A stretch of DNA of 18,648 nucleotides, taken from positions 1 through 18,648 of the forward strand of contig DASQLQ010000100.1 of NCBI GenBank assembly GCA_035629935.1. Direction: 5' to 3'. The DNA comes from DASQLQ01 sp035629935. Lineage in GTDB: Bacteria > Actinomycetota > CADDZG01 > WHSQ01. Positions 12,744-18,648 of the stretch are shown here, one piece after another; the first letter of the stretch is position 1; the number at the start of each line of letters is the position of its first letter. The position numbers and the translations under genes were made by a program. The notes beneath the pieces were generated by a model. The model was not told the origin of the DNA. It saw only the letters and a program-made list of their open reading frames with translations, and ran no database searches.

Positions 12744-13334
12744 ATGATTCTTTCCGACCGGGATATCCGAGCCGCCGTCAACGCCGGGCGGATCTCGATC
12801 GATCCCTACGACGAAGCCGCCGTACAGCCCTCGTCGATCGACCTCCACGTGGACCGGTTCTTCCGCGTCTTCCACAACGCCCGGCACCCCTACATCGATG
12901 TGAAGAAGCCGATGGAGGACCTCACCGAAGCGGTCGAGGTCAAGGAGGAGGAGGCATTCATCCTCCATCCCGGCGAGTTCGTGCTCGGATCAACGGCGGA
13001 GTACGTGAAGTTGCCGAACGATCTCGTCGCCAGGCTCGAGGGCAAGAGCTCGTTAGGTCGGCTCGGGCTACTGATCCATTCGACGGCCGGCTACGTGGAT
13101 CCGGGTTTCGAGGGCCATCTCACGCTCGAGCTGTCGAACGTTGCGAACCTTCCGATAACGATCTACCCGAACATGAAGATCGGACAGATCAGCTTCTTCC
13201 AGCTGACATCCGAGGCGGAGAACCCCTACGGCAGCGCGAAGGTGGGTTCCAAGTATCAGGGGCAGCGAGGCCCGACGCCGTCGCGTTACTTCGAGAACTT
13301 CGAGGACTGGCGGACCGTCCCCCCCGCTAGGTAG
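12744..13334 (+). CDS. dcd: dCTP deaminase
   Basis: Cytosolic trimeric enzyme that deaminates dCTP toward dUTP/dUMP for thymidylate synthesis. The 196 residues are the normal length. They contain MILSDRDIRAAV, PSSIDLHVDRFFRVF (29-43), the active-site block ARLEGKSSLGRLGLLIHSTAG (97-116), VDPGFEGHLTLELSN (118-132) with catalytic Glu129, KIGQISFFQL (145-154) and KYQGQRGPTPSR (170-181). Actinobacterial relatives such as that of M. tuberculosis also act as dUTPases and release dUMP directly; this one may too, but the sequence alone does not decide. The gene stands alone. Its TAG overlaps the convergent etfD end by 8 bp. Confidence 0.95.
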   Translation: MILSDRDIRAAVNAGRISIDPYDEAAVQPSSIDLHVDRFFRVFHNARHPYIDVKKPMEDLTEAVEVKEEEAFILHPGEFVLGSTAEYVKLPNDLVARLEGKSSLGRLGLLIHSTAGYVDPGFEGHLTLELSNVANLPITIYPNMKIGQISFFQLTSEAENPYGSAKVGSKYQGQRGPTPSRYFENFEDWRTVPPAR

Positions 13335-15498
13335 TGCCGGGGTCTCCGGGCCCCTTCGCACTGCCGGAGATCTCTTCTTGCTCTTCGGTAGCGGGATAGT
13401 CCTGGCCGTTCCCGTTCGAGTCGTGACCATTGGACCCGTTCCCGTTCGAAGAAGGCTCGTCTGAAGGCGCGAATTCGATCGATTGCAACAACAGTTGCGC
13501 GACGTCACGCACCTGCATCTTGTCTTCCGCTTTGCGTTCGTTTACACCGTCCGACAGCATGATGTTGCAGAAGGGACAGCCGACTGCAAGCGTGTCGGAA
13601 GCCGAAGCCAAAGCCTCGTCGGTCCGGTCGTTGTTGACGCGCTTACCCATGTTCTCTTCCATCCACATCCGCGCTCCGCCGGCTCCACAACAGAAGGTGT
13701 TGTGGCCGTGCCGGTGCAACTCGCCGTACTCGGTGCCGGGGATGGCCTCGATCACCTCGCGCGCTCCTTCCCAAACATCGTTGTGACGGGAGAGGTAGCA
13801 GGGGTCGTGGTACGTGACCTTCTTGTCCATCGCACCAGCCGGGTTCAATCGCCCTTCCTTCACGAGCTGAGCCAGGTACTCGGTGTGGTGGATGACCTCG
13901 AAGGTGCCTCCGAACTGCGGGTACTCGTTGAACATCGTGTTGAAGCAGTGAGGACAGATAGTGACGATCTTCTTCACTTTGTTTTCTTTCAAGAGCTCGA
14001 TGTTCTGTTCGGCGAGCATCTGGTAGATGTATTCGGCCCCCATGCGCCTGGCGGGATCACCGTTGCAATTCTCGTCGGGGCCCAGAGTGGCGAACTTCAC
14101 GCCCGCGATCTGCATCAGTTTCGCGAAGTCGTAGACGACCTTCTTGTTGCGATCGTCATAGGCCCCCGCGCAGCCAACCCAGAAGAGAACCTCGGCGTCG
14201 GGCGCTTCCGAGATGTGTGGGATCTCGAGCGGTTCCTGCTTTGAGGTCCCCTTCATCCACTCGATACGTGCCTGGGGAGGCTGGCCCCACGGGTTGCCCG
14301 TGGTCTCCATCGACTGAAGCGCGCTCTGCATCTCCTTGGGGAACCTGGATTCACCCATCACGAGGTTCCGGCGCATGTCCATGATCGTGTCGATGTGCTC
14401 GATGTTCACCGGACACGCCTGCACGCAAGCTCCGCACGAGGTGCAATCCCATATGACTTCGTCCTCGACGACCGTGGGATTCAGATCGGGCAGGTTCTCG
14501 ACGGCCTCTTTGAAAGCATCCTCGCCCTTGCGCTTCGCCTCCAACAACACGGGGCCGTGTTCGAACATCGCATCGCGGATGTCCATGATCAGCAACTTGG
14601 GCGAGAGCGGCTTGCCCGTGTTCCATGCCGGGCACTGTGATTGGCAGCGCCCGCATTCGGTGCACGTCATCCCGTCCAGCAACTGCTTCCAGGTGAGATC
14701 AGTCAGCTTCGCAGCCCCAAAGGTGTCGTCCTCGGACATCGATTCGATGTCGATGTACATCGGCTTCAGAGCGCCCTTCGGTCGCTCCGAGGTGAACAAC
14801 ACGTTGACGCCCGCCGTGATGATGTGGAGGTGCTTCGAGTATGTGATGTAGACGAGGAAGCCCAGGATGATCAGCGAGTGCCACCACAGGAAGATGGTGT
14901 CCAACGCATCACGGGTAGCGACCGACAGATCGTCGAACAGGGCAGCGAACGAAGCCGAAACAGGCGTCCACTCCGTGTCGTAAGGGAAGTGTCCGAGTGA
15001 GATCTCGGCGGCTCTGGTCAGAAGGATCGTGAGCATGATCCCCGTGATCGCATAAAGGATGTAATCGGCCTCTTTGAGATGAGAGCCGCGGAAACGGCCG
15101 GGCCGCTGGATCTTCCGGATGGCGAGGGCGACCGCGATCCCAGCTAGGACGGCAACTACGAAGAAGTCTTGAAGCGCACCGAGCGGCCCCCATTGTCCGA
15201 TCAACGGGATGTGGAAGCCCTCCTGATACACCGCGCCGAACGCCTCGACGATCGTCGTGAACAGGATCACGAAGCCCCAGAAGATGAAGAAGTGCATCAC
15301 ACCCGGGATCGTCCACTGCAGCAACTTTCGCTGTCCGAACACGACTACGAGCTGCTCTTTGATCTTCTGTCCCCAGTGCTGGGGCAGTCGGTCGTCGTCC
15401 TTGCCGAGTTGGAGATAACCGACGAGGTCGCGCGCTCGCAGCGCGAAGGCACCAAGGGAAGCAAGGATCAGGACCGTCATCAAGACTCGCTCGAGCAC
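13327..15498 (-). CDS. etfD: Membrane Fe-S oxidoreductase, EtfD/FadF type (ETF:menaquinone oxidoreductase)
   Basis: Probably passes electrons from electron transfer flavoprotein (fatty acid beta-oxidation) to menaquinone, like Rv0338c/EtfD and Bacillus FadF. The N-terminal ~230 residues hold about six membrane helices of the nitrate-reductase-gamma type with likely haem histidines (His69, His207 and others). Two 4Fe-4S motifs follow (Cys279/282/285/289 and Cys352/355/358/362), then two CCG-type domains. The first has GC443, NC478NG and CPHC (515-518), so Asn replaces the second Cys of the pair. The second has HDPC567, CCG (603-605) and CPFC (641-644). A Ser/Asn/Gly-rich tail (about 678-723) is added. 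The start is GTG 15498 with GGGAGGT 6 nt upstream. EtfBA genes are not in this window, so the partner assignment rests on family knowledge. Confidence 0.88.
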   Translation of the reverse strand: MLERVLMTVLILASLGAFALRARDLVGYLQLGKDDDRLPQHWGQKIKEQLVVVFGQRKLLQWTIPGVMHFFIFWGFVILFTTIVEAFGAVYQEGFHIPLIGQWGPLGALQDFFVVAVLAGIAVALAIRKIQRPGRFRGSHLKEADYILYAITGIMLTILLTRAAEISLGHFPYDTEWTPVSASFAALFDDLSVATRDALDTIFLWWHSLIILGFLVYITYSKHLHIITAGVNVLFTSERPKGALKPMYIDIESMSEDDTFGAAKLTDLTWKQLLDGMTCTECGRCQSQCPAWNTGKPLSPKLLIMDIRDAMFEHGPVLLEAKRKGEDAFKEAVENLPDLNPTVVEDEVIWDCTSCGACVQACPVNIEHIDTIMDMRRNLVMGESRFPKEMQSALQSMETTGNPWGQPPQARIEWMKGTSKQEPLEIPHISEAPDAEVLFWVGCAGAYDDRNKKVVYDFAKLMQIAGVKFATLGPDENCNGDPARRMGAEYIYQMLAEQNIELLKENKVKKIVTICPHCFNTMFNEYPQFGGTFEVIHHTEYLAQLVKEGRLNPAGAMDKKVTYHDPCYLSRHNDVWEGAREVIEAIPGTEYGELHRHGHNTFCCGAGGARMWMEENMGKRVNNDRTDEALASASDTLAVGCPFCNIMLSDGVNERKAEDKMQVRDVAQLLLQSIEFAPSDEPSSNGNGSNGHDSNGNGQDYPATEEQEEISGSAKGPGDPGTT

Positions 15499-15593
15499 CT
15501 AGAGACCTCCCTGCGTGGGGAATTGCGCGGCAGGAGTATAGGGGCGCACGCCCTTTCGAGTCCTAATTCCTGCCGATGGCCGAGCCCATCACC

Positions 15594-15601
15594 TGTATAA
15601 C
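15594..15601 (+). promoter_or_regulatory. Candidate extended -10 (TG-TATAAC) of the hydrolase-MFS pair
   Basis: TGTATAAC joins a TG directly to TATAAC (15596-15601). It lies inside the coding region if the hydrolase began at 15576 and 10 nt before ATG 15612, so it argues for the later start with a very short leader. Confidence 0.35.
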
Positions 15602-15611
15602 GATTCGGACC

Positions 15612-16256
15612 ATGCACACGATCACAACACCCTCGGGAGAGGTATCGGTCGCCGTCGACGGCGGGGATTCTTCCGGCGGCACCATCGTGCTGGCCCATGG
15701 CGCCGGCGCAGGGATGAATCACGAGTTCATGCAGGAGTTCGCTCGCGGGCTGGCAGAGCTCGACCTCACGGTGTTCCGCTTCAACTTCCTCTACACGGAG
15801 CAGTCACGCAAAGCCCCGGATCGGCAACCGCTCCTCGAAGAGACGTACCGATCGGTGGTAGAGGCGCTCCGCCCTGAGGCCGTGGCCCCCTTGGTGCTCG
15901 GGGGAAAGTCGATGGGGGGACGGATCGCATCACACATAGCGGCCGGCGGCACCGCTTGCGATGGGTTGGTTTTTCTCGGATATCCCCTTCATCCTCCCGG
16001 CCGACCGGATCGGATCAGGGACGCGCATCTTGCCGATGTCGGGGTGCCCATGCTGTTCGTCGAGGGAACGAGGGATCCGTTCTGCCCCCTCGACACACTC
16101 GAGGAGGTCCGCGGCCGGCTGGGACCCAGCGATCTAGTCGTGATCGACGACGGAGACCACTCTTTCAAGGTCAGGAAGTCCTCCGGCCGATCCACTCGTG
16201 AGGCCTTGCTCGACGCGATAAACGCCGTCGCAACCTGGGTGTCGAAGCTTTCGTGA
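15612..16256 (+). CDS. Alpha/beta hydrolase of the TEX30/KANL3-like family
   Basis: Soluble alpha/beta-fold hydrolase of unknown substrate. Numbered from ATG 15612 (214 residues), it has the oxyanion-side loop LAHGAGAGMNHEFM (28-40) and FRFNFLYTE (55-63). The nucleophile elbow is GGKSMGG with Ser100, the acid is Asp155 in EGTRDPF, and the base is His183 in DDGDHSF, so the triad is complete. GAGAGMNHEFM and FNFLYTE are characteristic of the bacterial relatives of TEX30. An in-frame ATG at 15576 would add 12 residues. I prefer 15612 because a promoter-like TGTATAAC sits between the two and the added residues look unlike a domain start. Neither has a Shine-Dalgarno. The stop overlaps the MFS gene start by 4 bp (GTGA), so the two are coupled. 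Confidence 0.85.
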   Translation: MHTITTPSGEVSVAVDGGDSSGGTIVLAHGAGAGMNHEFMQEFARGLAELDLTVFRFNFLYTEQSRKAPDRQPLLEETYRSVVEALRPEAVAPLVLGGKSMGGRIASHIAAGGTACDGLVFLGYPLHPPGRPDRIRDAHLADVGVPMLFVEGTRDPFCPLDTLEEVRGRLGPSDLVVIDDGDHSFKVRKSSGRSTREALLDAINAVATWVSKLS

Positions 16257-17509
16257 AGCGTTTCCGCTCGGTGATACCGGATCTTCCTCGGCGCGCCTGG
16301 ATCCTGTTAGCCGGCGACACGATCTCGTTCTTCGGCAACGGTCTCGTGATGCCGTTCACGATCGTCTATCTAACCCGTGCCCGGGGCATCGAGATCGAGA
16401 TCGCAGGCCTGGTCATAGGTGCCCGAGCGCTGGTTGGCGTGCTCGCCGGTCCCTTTGCGGGGTCATTGGTCGACAAGGTCGGCTCGCGTCGAGTGCTCAT
16501 CTTCGCGTCGGTGGCCACCGCGTTCGGCATGCTGGGGTACGCACTCGTTAGGGAGCCGTGGCATGCATTCGTTGCGGCAGGTATCAGCGGGCTGGGATTC
16601 GCGTCGTTCTGGCCCTCCATGCAGTCCTTGTTGTCGAGTGTCGTCGAGCCCCGGGCGCGCTCGGCAGTCTTCGCCGTCCATTACGCAGCACTGAATCTCG
16701 GGATAGGTGTCGGCGGGATCTTCGGAGGATTCCTAGCGGACATCGATGACGCGTCTTCCTTCGTTGTGCTTTATCTCTTGGACTCGATCACCTTTGCGCC
16801 GATCATCGTTCTGCTGGTAACCGTTCTGAAAGGGATCGGGAACGTTGCCGAACCAACGGAGGGTGTCGTCGCGGGCGCGGGCTCGTACCTCGATGTATTC
16901 CGAGACAAGGTCTTCGTCCGCGTCTTCGTCTTAATGGCGGTGCTTACGAGTGTGGGTTACTCCCAGCTCGAGTCTTCGTTCCCGGCCTACGCGACCAGCG
17001 AGGGTGGCATCGGGACGTTCGCACTGGGGATCGCTTTCGCCGGCAACACGTTCTTCATCGTCATCTCGCAGTTGCTGATCTTGAAGCGCATCGAGGGTAT
17101 GCGCCGAACGCGGGCGATCGTCGCTCTCTGTCTGGCGTGGGCCGCATGTTGGGGAGTGACGGTCGTATCGGGATTCTTCTCGGGCAGTGTTGCTACGGGC
17201 GGATTCGTATTGGCGATGGTTCTGTTCGCTTTTGGAGAGACTCTTCTCTCGCCGACGATCCCTGCGATCGTCAACGATCTTGCTCCGGACGAGATGCGCG
17301 GTCGTTACAACGCGATGTATTCGTTGTCGTGGAACGGCGGAACCATCGTCGGCCCGGCGCTCGCGGGAGTCTTCTTGGGGGCCGGGCTCGGCGTGCTGTT
17401 CTTCTTCGGGCTGGTCGCCGCTTGTGGACTCGCTGCGGTGATGGCGATCTCGCTGGAGCGCCATCTGCCCGCGCGAACGAACCTGATCTCGGAGATCACC
17501 CCGGCATAG
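16253..17509 (+). CDS. Major facilitator superfamily transporter
   Basis: Inner-membrane secondary transporter, most likely an exporter of small molecules; substrate unknown. The 418 residues form about twelve hydrophobic segments in two halves. The MFS motif A lies in the loop between helices 2 and 3 (GSLVDKVGSRR, about 70-80), and a matching loop in the second half precedes the closing helices (near LAPDEMRGRYNAMYSLSWNGG). The start is GTG 16253, overlapping the hydrolase stop by 4 bp (GTGA), typical of translational coupling, so the hydrolase and transporter may share a substrate or stress role. Its 3' end overlaps the convergent htpX gene by 14 bp. Resistance-type efflux is a common annotation for this family but is not shown here. 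Confidence 0.9.
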   Translation: MKRFRSVIPDLPRRAWILLAGDTISFFGNGLVMPFTIVYLTRARGIEIEIAGLVIGARALVGVLAGPFAGSLVDKVGSRRVLIFASVATAFGMLGYALVREPWHAFVAAGISGLGFASFWPSMQSLLSSVVEPRARSAVFAVHYAALNLGIGVGGIFGGFLADIDDASSFVVLYLLDSITFAPIIVLLVTVLKGIGNVAEPTEGVVAGAGSYLDVFRDKVFVRVFVLMAVLTSVGYSQLESSFPAYATSEGGIGTFALGIAFAGNTFFIVISQLLILKRIEGMRRTRAIVALCLAWAACWGVTVVSGFFSGSVATGGFVLAMVLFAFGETLLSPTIPAIVNDLAPDEMRGRYNAMYSLSWNGGTIVGPALAGVFLGAGLGVLFFFGLVAACGLAAVMAISLERHLPARTNLISEITPA

Positions 17510-18449
17510 CCGTCTCGGCCCCCGGACCGGGCCCGGGTGCCGACAACCCTCCTTGGAGGGCTTCGATCCGCTCGTCGAGCGGCGGGTGGGTGTCGAACAG
17601 CCGGTTTAGCCACAGGCCATGCTTCGCTCCACCCTCGCCGAGGTGACGCGCGATCGGCGATTCGATCCACAGGTGAGCCGTCGCCTTACTGGCGCTGCGA
17701 ACGACCGTGGGATCGTCTTTCAACTTCACCAACGCATTGATCAAGCCGTCGGGGTGCCGCGTTAGCAGGACTCCGTCGGCGTCGGCAAGGAACTCACGAC
17801 GTCGCGAGATCGCGAACTGCAGCAACTTGGCGATCAAAGGCGCGAAGACCATGAGGACGGCGCCGATGACGATAAAGGGAACGCCCAGTCCGCCCCGGTC
17901 GCGTCCCCGCCCCCAGAACATCGACCGCAGGAACCAGTCCGCCAACAGGACTATGACGCCGACCAGCGTCACCGCCAGGGTCATCACGAGCGTGTCCCGG
18001 TTCTTTACGTGGGAGAGTTCGTGAGCGATCACGCCTTCGAGCTCTTCCCTGTTCATCCGGGCTAGCAATCCGGTCGTGACGGCGATGGCTGCATGCTCGG
18101 GGTTGCGACCGGTGGCGAACGCGTTCGGAGCGGTGTCGTCGACAACGTAAACCTTTGGCTTGGGCATGCCGGCGGCCAGCGAGAGCCCCTCCACGAGGTT
18201 GTGCAGCTGGGCGTACCGGGGATCGTCGCCGGCAGGTTGCGCCTTGCTCATCGCTAAAGCGATCTTGTCCGAGGAGAAGTACGACCCCCACGTCATGAAG
18301 ACCGCCAGGATGGCCGCGCCGCCCATCCCCCAGAACCCGATCCCGACGTATTCACCGAAGACGTAACCGATGGCGAGTACGAACACCAAGAAGACGAAGA
18401 TCAACAACCACGTCTTGCGTACGTTCGACGCTATGCGGTCGTACAACAT
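17496..18449 (-). CDS. htpX: Membrane zinc metalloprotease HtpX
   Basis: M48-family membrane protease that degrades misfolded membrane proteins. The 317 residues have two N-terminal membrane helices (about 14-33 and 38-57), the substrate-side motif PNAFATGR (108-115), the zinc site HELSH (143-147) with Glu144 as catalyst, and the third ligand Glu219 in EFLADADG. Two further hydrophobic segments lie at about 153-173 and 188-209. NRLFDTHPPLDERIEAL near the end is typical of the family, and a short Gly/Pro-rich tail follows. The start is ATG 18449. The ribosome binding site is weak, and lemA ends 20 bp upstream on the same strand. lemA-htpX pairs are common, which supports both calls and suggests co-transcription. 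Confidence 0.96.
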   Translation of the reverse strand: MLYDRIASNVRKTWLLIFVFLVFVLAIGYVFGEYVGIGFWGMGGAAILAVFMTWGSYFSSDKIALAMSKAQPAGDDPRYAQLHNLVEGLSLAAGMPKPKVYVVDDTAPNAFATGRNPEHAAIAVTTGLLARMNREELEGVIAHELSHVKNRDTLVMTLAVTLVGVIVLLADWFLRSMFWGRGRDRGGLGVPFIVIGAVLMVFAPLIAKLLQFAISRRREFLADADGVLLTRHPDGLINALVKLKDDPTVVRSASKATAHLWIESPIARHLGEGGAKHGLWLNRLFDTHPPLDERIEALQGGLSAPGPGPGAETAMPG

Positions 18450-18469
18450 GCCCGAGAGTTTCTTTTAGA

Positions 18470-18648
18470 TCAGGTCGCGGTTGGCGGCGGCGGCGCTGAA
18501 TCCGGTGAAGTCGCCGGCGGGCGGGCCGCGGTTCCTCCTCCTTGACCGAAGTCGACACTCACGGGTTCACGAGATTCAGTCTCGGCCTCGAAGTACGTGC
18601 TCGGCTTGAAGTTGAACGCGCCGGCAACGATGTTCGACGGGAACCTCT
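18470..18648 (-). CDS. lemA: LemA family protein, C-terminal end (partial)
   Basis: The 5' part lies beyond the window edge; 58 codons and a TGA (18470-18472) are visible. They begin RFPSNIVAGAFNFKPSTYFEAE, which matches the conserved LemA C-terminus, and continue into a Gly-, Pro- and Ala-rich tail longer than in most LemA proteins. LemA proteins are membrane-anchored by one N-terminal helix and have a helical bundle. Their function is poorly known, but they often sit with HtpX, as here (20 bp gap). Confidence 0.88.
   Translation of the reverse strand, partial: RFPSNIVAGAFNFKPSTYFEAETESREPVSVDFGQGGGTAARPPATSPDSAPPPPTAT

Noticed and set aside
12440..13330. 296-codon plus-strand ORF overlapping the PD40 gene start and dcd
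   Set aside because: Its second half is dcd read in another frame and it has no coherent domain.
1..18648. CRISPR array, insertion sequence, prophage or integrase gene
   Set aside because: No regularly spaced direct repeats, transposase, integrase or phage genes were found on either strand.

Overview
The window looks like chromosomal DNA from a high-GC member of the Actinomycetota. The main reason is the gene order ponA - GT87 mannosyltransferase - rpsF - ssb - rpsR - rplI - dnaB on the plus strand, which is the order around Rv0050-Rv0058 in Mycobacterium tuberculosis. Further support comes from an EtfD-type Fe-S oxidoreductase, a tRNA without encoded CCA, an exact Gram-positive-type LexA box, and several genes that lack a Shine-Dalgarno sequence but carry a TANNNT -10 element right in front of the start codon (leaderless mRNAs). 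Lineage below phylum is not claimed. The window is compact: the longest stretch without a gene is about 275 bases, and two convergent gene pairs overlap at their 3' ends.

Layout. Positions 1-632 hold the 3' part of an unrecognised membrane protein. Positions 668-4197 hold a class A penicillin-binding protein and an overlapping GT87 glycosyltransferase, a cell-envelope pair. After a 24-bp perfect palindrome comes the ribosomal/replication cluster rpsF-ssb-rpsR-rplI (4382-5935). A probable terminator, two weak DnaA-box-like sites and a candidate SOS box then precede dnaB (6212-7573). On the minus strand lie an XRE-HTH regulator with about nine TPR repeats (7586-8872) and a membrane hybrid histidine kinase (9117-11315). 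Between them sits a 16-codon plus-strand ORF with a very strong ribosome binding site. Next come a tRNA-Gly(CCC) whose 3' end is duplicated 80 bp away around strong palindromes, and an exported PD40 beta-propeller protein. These are followed by dcd (plus), etfD (minus), an alpha/beta hydrolase coupled to an MFS transporter (plus), and htpX with the end of lemA (minus).

Most genes are housekeeping: wall synthesis, translation, replication, nucleotide pools, electron transfer from ETF and membrane proteolysis. The least ordinary locus is 7586-9116. It contains a regulator with the architecture of peptide-binding RRNPP regulators (closest in size and repeat number to NprR), a promoter overlapped by an inverted repeat, a divergent 16-residue acidic/hydrophobic peptide ORF, and mutually exclusive hairpins after that ORF. 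This could be a peptide-responsive circuit of a kind known mainly from Firmicutes, but that is an inference. Other points of interest are a probable AUA start codon overlapping the ponA stop, the LexA-like box before dnaB, two palindromes sharing the half-site CGAACGT, and the tRNA 3'-end duplication.
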